Below are positions 38,324-47,294 of a stretch of 64,000 nt of DNA, piece by piece. Positions within the stretch are counted from its first letter, which is position 1. The number at the start of each line of letters is the position of its first letter. Location of the stretch: NCBI GenBank assembly GCA_905479495.1, contig CAJQMR010000016.1:1-64000 (forward strand), given 5' to 3'. The translations under genes were made by a program, and so were the position numbers. Source of the stretch: an uncultured Anaerolineae bacterium (lineage in GTDB: Bacteria > Chloroflexota > Anaerolineae > Promineifilales > Promineifilaceae). The notes below the pieces were generated by a model. That model was not told the DNA's origin. It ran no database searches and saw nothing but the letters and a program-made list of their open reading frames with translations.

Positions 38324-39172
38324 TTACACCTTGAGTCGTACGTTATTTTTTGATGGATCTTGTAGGGTGATACGGCCGTCTTGTTCGGTAGTGGCCACAT
38401 CATTTTGCTGCAAACGGTGCACCACGGCATCCAATGCCGTTTGGCTCGGCAAAATGATTTCGTAGTAGCGTAATCCAGCGGAACCTGCTGGCGGCGGGGC
38501 TGCGCCAACACCTGCCCAGGTGTTCAGGCCAATGTGGTGATGGTAGCCACCAGCAGAAACAAAGGCCGCGCTGGGTCCATAGCGCATGATGCGGTCAAAG
38601 CCCAAAATATCGCAGTAGAACTGTTCGGCTTCAGCCACGTTGCGAATGTGTAAATGGATGTGGCCCATTTGGGTGCCATCGTGCAGCCCGTGCCATTGGC
38701 GCGATTGTCCGTTTAGCTCGCCAATTAAGCTTTGTAAATCCAGGGGTAGGGTATTCATTTGCAAACGGCCGTTTTGCATAGGCCATTCCTCTCGCCGACG
38801 ATCCCGGTAAATTTCGATGCCGTTGCCATCAGGGTCAGACAAGTAGATTGCTTCACTGACGCTGTGATCAGAAAATCCCCCCAGAGGTGTTTCTGTATCG
38901 ACCAAATTTTTGAATGTTCTGGCCAGCTCTAACCGGCTGGGTACCAGTAGGGCAAAGTGATACAGGCCAGTTGTGCCGCGCGGCAAGGTGGCACCGGGTT
39001 GTTCAATGAGTTCCAGAAGCGGCCGTTCCGCCGTGCCCAATATGGCCACTTGTCCATCTTGGCTGAGCAACTTTAGGCCAATGTTTTGTGTGTAGTAAGG
39101 CAGGGATCGACCAAAATTTGCCACGGTTAGCGAGACGAGTCCAATTTGAGTTTTAGGGTGTATTGCTTCCAT
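38324..39172 (-). CDS. CatE-like extradiol ring-cleavage dioxygenase (VOC family)
   Basis: About 282 residues with two vicinal-oxygen-chelate halves. The first contains GLYHFALLVPSRLELA and SDPDGNGIEIYRDR; the second contains GHIHLHIRNVAEAEQFYCDILGF and GYHHHIGLNTWAG with the likely metal histidines. It is closest in style to Bacillus CatE catechol 2,3-dioxygenase. The start at 39172 (MEAIHPKTQIG) is preferred because residues upstream would be translated from an AAAAGTGAAAAGTGG repeat. It is the middle gene of the YceI-dioxygenase-pirin operon and probably TetR-controlled. Confidence 0.87.
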   Translation of the reverse strand: MEAIHPKTQIGLVSLTVANFGRSLPYYTQNIGLKLLSQDGQVAILGTAERPLLELIEQPGATLPRGTTGLYHFALLVPSRLELARTFKNLVDTETPLGGFSDHSVSEAIYLSDPDGNGIEIYRDRRREEWPMQNGRLQMNTLPLDLQSLIGELNGQSRQWHGLHDGTQMGHIHLHIRNVAEAEQFYCDILGFDRIMRYGPSAAFVSAGGYHHHIGLNTWAGVGAAPPPAGSAGLRYYEIILPSQTALDAVVHRLQQNDVATTEQDGRITLQDPSKNNVRLKV

Positions 39173-39209
39173 CGTTATTATCTTACTACTTTCTTGGGTG
39201 CGTGAGAAG

Positions 39210-39270
39210 AAAAATGAAAAAAGTGAAAAGTGGTCCAAACCAACTTTTCACTTCTTATAGTCACTTTCAC
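39210..39270. repeat. AAGTGAAAAGTGG / TTTTCACTT repeat
   Basis: An A-rich AAAGTGAAAAGTGG word is followed by CTTTTCACTT, which can fold back on it. The same text flanks the palindrome at 22985 and occurs again at 54616 to 54660. It lies between the YceI and dioxygenase genes. Confidence 0.5.
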
Positions 39271-39285
39271 TTGCTCAGGTTTAAG

Positions 39286-39825
39286 TTATGCAGCTTCGGT
39301 TTGTGCCTGTTTTACAAGTTCTAGCTCGATTTCAATGTTGATTTTATCACCAACCAGGACGCCACCAGTTTCTAATGCCTGGTTCCAGTTCAAGCCCCAC
39401 TCTTTGCGATTGATGCTGCCAGAAGCGGAGAAGCCAGCGCTTTCGGTGCCCCAGGGGCTTTTGGCAATGCCAGCATATTCCACATCGAGAACAGCTTCTT
39501 TGGTGACATCTTTAATGGTGAGCTGTCCGTAGAGACGGCCGTTGTGTGCATCAAACTGTTCCACGCGGCTGCTGACGAACTTCATCGTAGGATAATTTTC
39601 TACGTCAAAAAAGTCAGGGGATTTCAGGTGACCGTCACGCTGTTCATCGCGTGTGTTGATGCTGGTAAGATCCACTTCTATGTTGACGGCCGTATGGGTA
39701 GGATTTTCCTCATCAAAATTTACGGTACCGCTGAAATTTTCAAAGGTGCCGCGCACCTTTGAAATCATCATATGACGAGCAGTAAAATTAATTTGCGAGT
39801 GTGAAGAATCAATTTGCCAAGACAT
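39286..39825 (-). CDS. YceI family lipid-binding-type protein
   Basis: A 179-residue YceI domain protein covering the full family length: WQIDSSHSQINFTARHMMISKVRG at the start, then INTRDEQRDGHLKSPDFFD and the closing INRKEWGLNWNQ strand. YceI proteins are barrel-fold binders of polyisoprenoid or quinone-like lipids. No signal peptide is visible, so this one is probably cytoplasmic. It is the first gene of the minus-strand operon behind the consensus promoter with two operator palindromes. The context supports a role in quinone or aromatic stress. Confidence 0.92.
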   Translation of the reverse strand: MSWQIDSSHSQINFTARHMMISKVRGTFENFSGTVNFDEENPTHTAVNIEVDLTSINTRDEQRDGHLKSPDFFDVENYPTMKFVSSRVEQFDAHNGRLYGQLTIKDVTKEAVLDVEYAGIAKSPWGTESAGFSASGSINRKEWGLNWNQALETGGVLVGDKINIEIELELVKQAQTEAA

Positions 39826-39886
39826 TATTGTATAATCTCCTTAAGTTAAATTGTGTTGGTTAGATGTTTATTTCTTCCTGGTATGT

Positions 39887-39898
39887 GGACTCTGGTCC
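39887..39898. promoter_or_regulatory. Operator palindrome 1 (GGACTCTGGTCC)
   Basis: A GGAC-N4-GTCC palindrome just downstream of the predicted -10 box of the minus-strand promoter. It matches the second copy at 39921 in 11 of 12 bases; centres are 34 bases apart. It is a likely site for the adjacent TetR protein. Confidence 0.75.
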
Positions 39899-39912
39899 GC
39901 ATATGTGCTAAG

Positions 39913-39941
39913 ATATTAGCGGACTCAGGTCCGGTTGTCAA
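39913..39941 (-). promoter_or_regulatory. Consensus sigma-70-type promoter for the YceI operon
   Basis: On the minus strand TTGACA (39941-39936), a 17-base spacer and TATA-like TAATAT (39918-39913) form a near-perfect promoter directed at the YceI gene. Operator palindrome 2 occupies the spacer and palindrome 1 lies just past the -10 box, an arrangement suited to repression. Confidence 0.85.
39921..39932. promoter_or_regulatory. Operator palindrome 2 (GGACTCAGGTCC)
   Basis: Second GGAC-N4-GTCC palindrome, located within the promoter spacer. With flanking bases it extends to a longer GC-rich palindrome (GCGGACTCAGGTCCGG). Binding here would block RNA polymerase directly. Confidence 0.78.
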
Positions 39942-40102
39942 GTATAAAATCAAAATTCGCTAGAATCCTGACCTTTTGGACAGGTGGTTGCATAGAAATT
40001 TGTTGTGTATTTCGCGAACTGTTTACAAAAGCGATAAAATGTCGTTTACTGTAGGAAGCAAACTTGAAGCGGCGTACACATTCGATTCGATAGGAAAATA
40101 AA

Positions 40103-40777
40103 ATGAATCAGCTAGAAAATGATATGATCACTTTGGGAACAATTGACGAAGTTGGTTCTACTTGTCGGCAAGAGCGGCGAGATGCCGCAGCAAATCGGGC
40201 ACGCATTTTGCAAACGGCCGAAAAGCTATTTGCCCAACATGGGGTGGCTAACGTCAATATGGCCGACATTGCTCAGGCCGCCGAAGTGGGGAAGGGTACC
40301 CTGTATCGCCGTTTCACAAACAAGGCGGAGTTGTGCCTGGCCTTGATGGATGCCCAGATGGTTGATTTCCAGAACGGTATGCTGTCACGAATGCAGCAGA
40401 TGTCGGCTCAAGAGATGCCTAAGTTGGCCCAGCTAGACCAATTTGTTGACGCCCTTATCTATTTTACCGATGACCATGCACCGCTGCTGTGTGAAGTTCA
40501 GCGGGCAGGGCTACTGCAAGAGCAAGACCCAGACGGGTTAGAGTTACCCCATTTTTGGCAATACATGACGGTCAATGGCTTGCTCAAAGCGGCCGTTTTG
40601 AACGGGGAGCTCCCAGAAACGCTGGATGTAGATTATTTGGCGGATGCCATTTTGGCACCGCTGAAAGCAGATATTTTTTACTACCAGCGGCAAGTACGTG
40701 GTTTTTCGCTGGAGCGCATTAGTGCGGGTTTGCGCCTGCTGCTTAGCGGGCTGCGCCATTGTGATGGGTCTGCCTGA
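40103..40777 (+). CDS. TetR family transcriptional regulator
   Basis: A 224-residue regulator. The N-terminal helix-turn-helix lies at about 25-75: RARILQTAEKLFAQHG, NMADIAQAAEVGKGTLYRRF. The C-terminal ligand-binding half is helical and not recognisable to a substrate. It has about 25 extra residues before the DNA-binding domain. It is divergent from the YceI operon, whose promoter carries two palindromes of the kind TetR proteins bind, so it most likely represses that operon and perhaps itself. The ATG has a modest AGGAAA ribosome site. Confidence 0.93.
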   Translation: MNQLENDMITLGTIDEVGSTCRQERRDAAANRARILQTAEKLFAQHGVANVNMADIAQAAEVGKGTLYRRFTNKAELCLALMDAQMVDFQNGMLSRMQQMSAQEMPKLAQLDQFVDALIYFTDDHAPLLCEVQRAGLLQEQDPDGLELPHFWQYMTVNGLLKAAVLNGELPETLDVDYLADAILAPLKADIFYYQRQVRGFSLERISAGLRLLLSGLRHCDGSA

Positions 40778-40793
40778 GTTTCTTCTTGCCTAA

Positions 40794-42833
40794 ATGGCTT
40801 CCAATTTTTCTCCTGAACTTGAACGCAGTTTAGAGCTGGATGGGAAACGGCCGTTTCTCCTACTGTTGCTTTTGCTCTGTCTTGTTGCCGTGGCTTTGTC
40901 TGGTTGGCAATTGTCGATTACGGTCGTTACTGCCGCCCCCGCAGATGCCACCGATGCCCGTGTCGCCGCCCCTATCCCCAGCAGCGAGCCCGCTTACGGC
41001 GTTAACTTCATCAGCTGGGCCAAAGGGGCGACCCCCGTTAGCCAAACTCGCTACAACAGTGGCAAAGCCACTGGTGCTACCTGGAACCGCTGGCCATTTT
41101 ATTGGTACGATATTGAGCAGGCAGACAATAATTTTAATTGGGCCAACCAGGATGTTGCCGTAGCCAATGATCTGGCACAAGGGTTTCAGCTGGATGCCAT
41201 TTTGCTGGGCACACCGTCGTTTTATACGACCAGCGCGAAAGGAACTACCCCGCTGCCGCGTCCGGTACCAGGTCGCCCGCTTAGCATTGATGCCGTGCAA
41301 GCTGCCACGCCCCAAGGACTTTACCAGTCTGTTTTTAATGACAATACAGATATTTTAGAGGTGGGCAAGCAAATTAACCCGGCAAATCGATGGGCCCGTT
41401 TCGTGTTTACGGCCGTTTCCCGCTATAAACCAGGTGGCATTCTGGCCCAGGCCAATGGCTGGCCCGCCGGGCGAGGGGTTACCCATTGGGAAATGTGGAA
41501 TGAGCCTGACCTGAACTCGTTTTGGGATAGCAGTACGGCCGATTATGCCCGCTTGCTCAAAGTAGGTTATCTGGCTGCCAAACTAGCCGATCCCAATGCC
41601 AAAGTGATGTTTGGTGGTTTAGCCAACAACAGCAACAATCCCAGCTTTTATAACGATGTGATGACGATCTACGATGCGGACGCCAACGCCCCAACGTACG
41701 CTTATTATCACGATATCTTGGCCACGCATAACTACCTGTACGCCTGGCGTTCCTGGTATCAGGTGTGGCGAGCGAACATTCCGCTGGCGGAGCGCGGTCT
41801 GGAAAAGCCAATCTGGCTTAATGAGTCTGGCGTGCCGGTGTGGGACGATTATCCCGGCCCGGTATGTGAATCCACCAGCCCGTTTCGTGCCTCGATGAGT
41901 GAGCAGGCCGACTTCATCATTCAGAGTGCGTTTTATGCCACCTACGCCGGGGCTGACAATATCTTTTTCTTCCAACTGTATGATGACTGCGGCAACCAGC
42001 CTGGCGGCACAAACTTTACGCCCATAACAAGCTGCACAGGCGATCCCTTGCTCGATCCTGGCGGGGACGCATTTGGACTGTTTCGCAATATAAGCGACTC
42101 ATTGGTTTCTGGCTGCTACTGGGAGCATCCTAACGGCGGCACGCCTCGGCCTGGTTTTACGGCGTTCCAGTTGCTGACCACCCATTTTACGGGTGTAGAG
42201 CCGCTGTGGTGGCTACGCCCTGGGGGCAGCGATCCGGCCAATGGACCGCAGGAGTGGCTTGCTTATTACCAGCCGGAGACAAAATCGCGCATTTTGGGAT
42301 TGTGGGCGCGTTTTGGCAATGCGCAAACGGCCGTTATCCCGACCACCAACGCCAACGGTACCGCCCAACTTATTTGGCCTGATGGCACGACACAGACGCT
42401 TACGGCCGTAAATGGTGAGTTTGTTGTAACGCTGCCAGGAGCAACAAACAAAAATGCTATTTGGGATCCATCACTCTATCCGATTGGCGGGCGTCCGGCC
42501 ATTTTGATCGAACAAGATACGCTGCCGCCATCTGTTGCTCTGAGCGGTCCAGTAACGGCGACAATGCAAATCAGCCTGAACTGGAGCGGCCGTGACGATG
42601 GCAGCGGGATGGCAAATTATGACGTGCTGGTCTCGGTGGATGGGGGTGCATTTGGGGAATGGCTGGTGGGGGAAACGGCCGTTTCTGCCACTTATCCATC
42701 TGAGGAAGGCCATCGTTACCAATTTATGGTTGTAGGGCGAGATCAGGCTGGAAACCAGGCCAGCAGTAGCCCCATTACTGTGATAACTTTTGACCTGCCA
42801 GAGACGGCCTATTTGCCTATAATTATCCGTTAA
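40794..42833 (+). CDS. Secreted glycoside-hydrolase-like protein with C-terminal Ig/FN3-type domain
   Basis: A 679-residue exported protein. A hydrophobic segment at about 20-47 acts as signal or anchor. The central part looks like a clan GH-A TIM barrel: HWEMWNEPD gives the acid/base Glu after Asn, and WLNESGV is a candidate nucleophile region (GH39/GH5 style). Around 570-665 an FN3/Ig-like domain (WSGRDDGSGMANYDVLVSVD) is followed by the C-terminal YLPIIIR, a tail seen on many exported Chloroflexota proteins. Substrate unknown. It starts 16 bases after the TetR gene and may be co-transcribed, though no functional link is obvious. Confidence 0.8.
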   Translation: MASNFSPELERSLELDGKRPFLLLLLLLCLVAVALSGWQLSITVVTAAPADATDARVAAPIPSSEPAYGVNFISWAKGATPVSQTRYNSGKATGATWNRWPFYWYDIEQADNNFNWANQDVAVANDLAQGFQLDAILLGTPSFYTTSAKGTTPLPRPVPGRPLSIDAVQAATPQGLYQSVFNDNTDILEVGKQINPANRWARFVFTAVSRYKPGGILAQANGWPAGRGVTHWEMWNEPDLNSFWDSSTADYARLLKVGYLAAKLADPNAKVMFGGLANNSNNPSFYNDVMTIYDADANAPTYAYYHDILATHNYLYAWRSWYQVWRANIPLAERGLEKPIWLNESGVPVWDDYPGPVCESTSPFRASMSEQADFIIQSAFYATYAGADNIFFFQLYDDCGNQPGGTNFTPITSCTGDPLLDPGGDAFGLFRNISDSLVSGCYWEHPNGGTPRPGFTAFQLLTTHFTGVEPLWWLRPGGSDPANGPQEWLAYYQPETKSRILGLWARFGNAQTAVIPTTNANGTAQLIWPDGTTQTLTAVNGEFVVTLPGATNKNAIWDPSLYPIGGRPAILIEQDTLPPSVALSGPVTATMQISLNWSGRDDGSGMANYDVLVSVDGGAFGEWLVGETAVSATYPSEEGHRYQFMVVGRDQAGNQASSSPITVITFDLPETAYLPIIIR

Positions 42834-42872
42834 AGCGTTGTCTAGACGGTTTTAAGAAAAGAAGGATTTGGT

Positions 42873-43220
42873 ATGAGACGACACAAGCGAAATGTGGTGT
42901 ATTCCACAGCTGATGATGATTTTGAGGTAAGAAGACCCGTGGAGCGTACGGCCGTGCCTAAATCGTTGCCGCCAACTGAACAAACCATTGGCATTCAGCG
43001 CGAAAAAAAAGGGCGCGGTGGCAAACAGGTTACGGTGCTGCGTGATTTTCAGCTGACGGATAAAGATTTGGCCAAGCTGGGCAAACAGCTCAAAAAAGCA
43101 TGTGGTAGCGGTGGCACCGTGAAAGAAGGCGGTATCATCGAAATTCAGGGAGATCATCGAGACAGAATTGCCGAAGTACTGCAAAAACAGGGATACAAAA
43201 CCAAATTTGTGGGCGGGTAA
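42873..43220 (+). CDS. yciH: SUI1/eIF1-like translation factor (YciH family)
   Basis: A 115-residue protein with a C-terminal SUI1 domain (about 55-115): GRGGKQVTVLRDF, KQLKKACGSGGTVKEGGIIEIQGDHRD and the GYKTKFVGG end. Bacterial homologues related to eIF1 are thought to affect start-codon selection, though their role is poorly defined. The N-terminal 45 residues are charged and look disordered. A ribosome site (GAAGG) precedes the ATG. Its stop lies 51 bases from the convergent histidine kinase gene. Confidence 0.93.
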   Translation: MRRHKRNVVYSTADDDFEVRRPVERTAVPKSLPPTEQTIGIQREKKGRGGKQVTVLRDFQLTDKDLAKLGKQLKKACGSGGTVKEGGIIEIQGDHRDRIAEVLQKQGYKTKFVGG

Positions 43221-43271
43221 CGCTTTGTTGCCTCAGTTTGACCAAAAAATAATTTGGCAGCGAATCTGTTT

Positions 43272-45080
43272 TTAGTTGGGGGTTGGCGTATGATGAGGCG
43301 TGTCCAAGGCCCAATCGCTGCTGTATGGCACAGAGGGTAACGACGTTTCCAGCGATAAGCTGGCTTCTTCTTCCGTAAACGGCAGCGATAGGCAAAACAA
43401 GGCGCCGCCCAACTCGCTTTCGCTGACGACTAAGTTGCCTCCGTGTGCTTCTGCCACCATTTTGCAAAAAGTTAGTCCCAGACCGGCACCGCGCCTTTCT
43501 CCACCTTCTACTTGGGCAAACTTCTCAAAGATGCGGTTACGCTCGTGCAGCGGTACGCCGGGGCCGCTGTCCGCAACGGTTATCATCAATTCATGATCCT
43601 GACGGGCAATATGTACCTTCACTTTGCCGCCTTCGGGGGTGAACTTCAGCGCATTGCTCAGCAAATTGGCAAACACGCGGGAGACAAGCCCCCTATCGAC
43701 GCGTATCTGCGGCAGGTTTGGATCGAAGCTGAATTTGAGCTTTTGTTTGTTGGTACTGGCCAATATTTTGCTTTCATCTATTTGCTTTTGCAGCAGTAAG
43801 GCGGTGTTGGTGATGGTTTTTTGCAAGACTAGCGCACCCGCTTCCAGCCGCTCGACGTCGAGCAAATCGCTAATCATGTTCAAAATTTCTTCGCCAGATT
43901 TTTCCAGATTTACCAGCAGCCGTTTTTGCGTTTCGGTTAAAGTTCCCAGACTTTCCTTCCCCATCAAGTTCATGCCGCTTAAGATGACGGTGAGTGGGCT
44001 CTTGAGATCATGTACAATAAGCTGCGTCAGCTCGCTGCGCAGATGTTGCTCTCGGCGCAGGGCATCATTTCGCTCATTGATCAGCCGGTTTAGATAAAAA
44101 ACAATGACGTAAAGCACAATAAAACTCAGGGTTCCCTGAGCGATACTCAGTGGAATCAGAGACGTGCGGTTGACGCCACTGCCCGTGCTAAGCCAGCGAA
44201 AGCCGATTTCTACACTGGCCAGGGAAAGCCCGGCAATGAGAATGCTGCCGAGGGCGGCAAAGTAGCGGGAAAGCTGTACATCCCGTGATGTTTGGAAGCT
44301 GTTAAGAATGGCCGAGAGGGCGACGATGAGTGCGGCGATAACCAGTGGGTGGTACATCAGCCAGCTAAGCTGACCAGCAATGCCCAGCACCAAACAGAAC
44401 TGCGCTTCGGCCAGCAGCACAAAAACAACGGCCAGCCGCGTGTTGATCATCTTGTTGCCGTACCAATTTAATATTCTGGCTCGCCACGCCGTCCACAGCA
44501 GCAACATAATGGAAACAACACCCAAAAAATTAGGCAAAATAGGATCAAGCTGAAGCCAACTGGTCAGTACCTCGGGATAAACAAAAGCCAATACGCCAAA
44601 AATAACCAATAGCAAGAGGCCGATCAGCCAGAAGAGCCGTCGATGCCTAACGATAAACGCCTCAGCTGCTGCTGACCAATCCATGGCGGAAGCGGCAAAA
44701 AAGAGGCCACTCACCGGTAAACTCAGCCGGATTGACCAGATAAAGGCTGGGTTGGACGCGCCTTGAATCAAAATGTTGGGGGTCGTGAGACTACTAAATA
44801 AAAAGAGGATGGAAAGCGCAATAAAGCCAATGGTGAGGAAGATTGATCGTCCGGTGGTTTTTTCACCCAACGCGCTGTTGGCAAACAGAGCAGCAATCAA
44901 GGCAATAAAGCTGGCAAACGCCCCAAAATAATATTGGATGAGGCGTGTGTACCATGATAGACTCCAGGCATGAACATCTAGCGGAGGTACAAGCCGCAGT
45001 AAGGCAAAAAGGACCAGTGGGATGGTCAGCGAAACGGCCGTTACTGGCCTGCGCTTTAAGTGGGAAATAAACTCAGACAT
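43272..45080 (-). CDS. Membrane sensor histidine kinase (orphan)
   Basis: About 602 residues. The first 325 residues contain roughly eight to ten hydrophobic helices, a sensor of 7TM/MASE-like style that I cannot name. The kinase part follows: H-box QLIVHDLKSPLTVIL (phospho-acceptor His), N-box NLLSNALKFTPEGG, G1 DSGPGVPLHERNRIFEKF and G2 RRGAGLGLTFCKMVAEAHGG, all intact. No response regulator gene is adjacent, so its partner must be elsewhere. I prefer the ATG at 45080 to an upstream GTG at 45086; a TACAAT box at 45093-45088 would make the message nearly leaderless. Confidence 0.92.
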   Translation of the reverse strand: MSEFISHLKRRPVTAVSLTIPLVLFALLRLVPPLDVHAWSLSWYTRLIQYYFGAFASFIALIAALFANSALGEKTTGRSIFLTIGFIALSILFLFSSLTTPNILIQGASNPAFIWSIRLSLPVSGLFFAASAMDWSAAAEAFIVRHRRLFWLIGLLLLVIFGVLAFVYPEVLTSWLQLDPILPNFLGVVSIMLLLWTAWRARILNWYGNKMINTRLAVVFVLLAEAQFCLVLGIAGQLSWLMYHPLVIAALIVALSAILNSFQTSRDVQLSRYFAALGSILIAGLSLASVEIGFRWLSTGSGVNRTSLIPLSIAQGTLSFIVLYVIVFYLNRLINERNDALRREQHLRSELTQLIVHDLKSPLTVILSGMNLMGKESLGTLTETQKRLLVNLEKSGEEILNMISDLLDVERLEAGALVLQKTITNTALLLQKQIDESKILASTNKQKLKFSFDPNLPQIRVDRGLVSRVFANLLSNALKFTPEGGKVKVHIARQDHELMITVADSGPGVPLHERNRIFEKFAQVEGGERRGAGLGLTFCKMVAEAHGGNLVVSESELGGALFCLSLPFTEEEASLSLETSLPSVPYSSDWALDTPHHTPTPN

Positions 45081-45161
45081 CAACACTATTGTATAGGCTT
45101 CACTGTCTATCTAACTTACGGCAAGATGAATATAACGTGAATTATAGTACTGGAGTTTGCC

Positions 45162-45725
45162 ATGAATCCAATCTTACGAGAGATTCCCTATACCTTTGAT
45201 ACTGAACGATTGACCATTCGCGGGCCCTTACCGGGTGATGGCGTGGTGGTTAGAACGGCCGTCCTTGAATCCCAGGCAGAGCTTAAACCGTGGATGCCCT
45301 GGGCTGTCAACGTGGCCAATGAAGAAGAATACGAAATCCGCGTGCGGGAAAGCCAGCTTCAATATTTAGGACGCAAGGATTTCTGGCTGCTTATCTTTTT
45401 GAAAGGTACCCAAACGCTTATTGGCAACAGCGGACTGCACAATGCGAACTGGAGCGTACCCAGCTTTGAAATTGGCTACTGGCTGCACACCGCGCACACA
45501 GGCAAAGGGTACATGACCGAAGCTGTGAACGGCATTTGCCAATTTGCTTTTACCCATCTGAATGCCCAACGTTTATTTATTCGCTGTGATTCAGAGAATG
45601 AACGCAGTGCGGCTGTGGCTCGCCGCTGTGGTTTTGCGTTCGAAGGAACGCACCGAAGTGATTCCCGCGACCATCGGACAAACGAACTTGCTAGCACCCA
45701 TTATTTTTCCAAATTAGCTTTTTGA
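45162..45725 (+). CDS. GNAT acetyltransferase, RimJ/RimL type
   Basis: A 187-residue N-acetyltransferase. It begins with the RimJ/RimL-like FDTERLTIRGPLPGDG, has FEIGYWLHTAHTGKGYMTEAV (acetyl-CoA loop region) and ends with RCDSENERSAAVARRCGFAFEGTHR. Members modify ribosomal-protein N-termini or small amines; the substrate is not predictable here. A GGAG ribosome site precedes the ATG. It appears to be a single-gene unit between the histidine kinase and secD. Confidence 0.92.
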   Translation: MNPILREIPYTFDTERLTIRGPLPGDGVVVRTAVLESQAELKPWMPWAVNVANEEEYEIRVRESQLQYLGRKDFWLLIFLKGTQTLIGNSGLHNANWSVPSFEIGYWLHTAHTGKGYMTEAVNGICQFAFTHLNAQRLFIRCDSENERSAAVARRCGFAFEGTHRSDSRDHRTNELASTHYFSKLAF

Positions 45726-45735
45726 TATATGAAAG

Positions 45736-45763
45736 TTGCTGCCATTAATGTGGCTGTTATAAT
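45736..45763 (+). promoter_or_regulatory. Promoter of secD
   Basis: TTGCTG (45736-45741), a 16-base spacer, and TATAAT (45758-45763) preceded by TGT, giving an extended -10. It lies about 85 bases before the secD ATG, so the message has a conventional leader. Confidence 0.7.
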
Positions 45764-45846
45764 CCGCCAGTTGCATGAACGATGAATAATTGATGACAAT
45801 CTAGAATAAAGCAGGGGCTTTAAAACTAAAAGAAGAAGTAGGCATT

Positions 45847-47175
45847 ATGGAAGGAAAAGATTATGTATGGTTAGTCGTCATTTTGGCGATTACAGGGTGG
45901 GCGATTTGGGTTGTACAAAGTCCAGATATGCCCATCCGGCAAGGGCTAGATTTGCAGGGTGGCTTGCAAGTTTTGCTCAAGGCAGATTTGCCGGAAGATC
46001 AAGAGATTGAATCGGCCCAATTGGATACTTCACGCCAGATTATTGAGCAGCGCGTGAACGCTTTGGGCGTTGCCGAACCCTTGGTACAAACTGAAGGCGA
46101 CCGGCGCATTTTGGTGGAACTGCCCGGCATTGATAATCCTGAAGAAGCAGTGGCGCTTATTCAAGAGACTGCGCTGTTAGAGTTTGTCGATACTGGCACG
46201 GTTCCGCTAACCGAAGGTACTTGCATTCGTACGAATTTGAATCAAGGGCCATCGCGCTGTGAATTTGAGCTGGATGGCAGCATGGTGACAACCTCTGCCC
46301 CGACTTATGAGACAGTGATGACCGGGGCGGCAATCCAGTCGGCTGAATCCGCCTCGACTGATTTTGCTCAATATTATGTTGAGTTCACCCTTCGGCCAGA
46401 AGATCGGGATTTGTTTGCCAATTACACGCGGGAACATCAGGGTGAATTCTTAACGATTGTGTTAGACAAACAAGTTATCTCTAGCCCGCGAATTAGCGCT
46501 GTTATCGAAGGGCAAGGATCGATAACTGGTGATTTTTCGTTAGAAGAAGCGCAAAAATTGGCGCTGCAACTGCGATTTGGCAGCTTGCCTATCCCACTGG
46601 TGATTGACAGTACGCGCCAGATCGGGGCCACCCTGGGTGAGCTTTCAGTGGCGTCCAGCGTGCGCGCCGGAACGATTGGTGTGGCGGTCGTTTTGCTGTT
46701 CATGTTGATTTATTACCGGTTGCCTGGTTTCCTGGCTGATCTGGCACTGATTTTGTATGCGGCCGTTAATGTAGCTGTGTTTATGGCCATTCCGGTTACG
46801 CTGACGCTGCCAGCCATCACGGGTTTCTTGCTCTCGACGGGGATGGCGGTGGATGCCAACATTCTGGTCTTTGAGCGCATGAAGGAAGAGTTGCGTGCGG
46901 GCAGTTCGTTGCGGGAAGCGATACTGACAGGCTTTGACCGGGCCTGGACATCCATTCGAGATTCCAATATTGCTACGCTGGTGATTTGCTTGGTGCTGTG
47001 GACATTTGGCCGGAGTTTTGGCGCGAGTGCTGTGCAAGGCTTTGCTCTGACATTGGCAATTGGGGTCGGGATTAGCATGTTTACGGCCGTAATTGTTACC
47101 AGAACCTTTGTCCGCCTGGTGATGGGCCAATTGGCGCATCGTCTGGATCGCAACAGCTGGCTGCTTGGCGTTTAG
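45847..47175 (+). CDS. secD: Protein translocase subunit SecD
   Basis: A 442-residue integral membrane subunit that, with SecF, uses proton-motive force to pull proteins across the membrane late in Sec export. The N-terminal helix is followed by the SecD signature GLDLQGGLQVLL, the P1 periplasmic region and six C-terminal helices with TGFLLSTGMAVDANILVFERMKEE. It is shorter than the E. coli protein, as is usual outside Proteobacteria. secF follows, but a strong hairpin separates them. Confidence 0.96.
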   Translation: MEGKDYVWLVVILAITGWAIWVVQSPDMPIRQGLDLQGGLQVLLKADLPEDQEIESAQLDTSRQIIEQRVNALGVAEPLVQTEGDRRILVELPGIDNPEEAVALIQETALLEFVDTGTVPLTEGTCIRTNLNQGPSRCEFELDGSMVTTSAPTYETVMTGAAIQSAESASTDFAQYYVEFTLRPEDRDLFANYTREHQGEFLTIVLDKQVISSPRISAVIEGQGSITGDFSLEEAQKLALQLRFGSLPIPLVIDSTRQIGATLGELSVASSVRAGTIGVAVVLLFMLIYYRLPGFLADLALILYAAVNVAVFMAIPVTLTLPAITGFLLSTGMAVDANILVFERMKEELRAGSSLREAILTGFDRAWTSIRDSNIATLVICLVLWTFGRSFGASAVQGFALTLAIGVGISMFTAVIVTRTFVRLVMGQLAHRLDRNSWLLGV

Positions 47176-47216
47176 TACCCATTGGCAATTAATTATGGGA
47201 TTGGTGAATGAGCTTA

Positions 47217-47265
47217 AAGTAGCCGTTCGATGCGAAATCTCTCTATTTATTCCGAACGGCTACTT
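47217..47265 (+). terminator. Hairpin terminator between secD and secF
   Basis: AAGTAGCCGTTCG (47217-47229) pairs perfectly with CGAACGGCTACTT (47253-47265) around a 23-base loop. It is followed closely by AATCATTTTTAA, a T-run. This would end or attenuate secD transcription before secF. Confidence 0.8.
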
Positions 47266-47294
47266 AATCATTTTTAATCTTCATCAGGTGTGAG

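Noticed and set aside
39173..39238. Upstream extension of the dioxygenase start
   Set aside because: The extra residues would be translated from the AAAAGTGAAAAGTGG repeat; the ATG at 39172 matches the family N-terminus.
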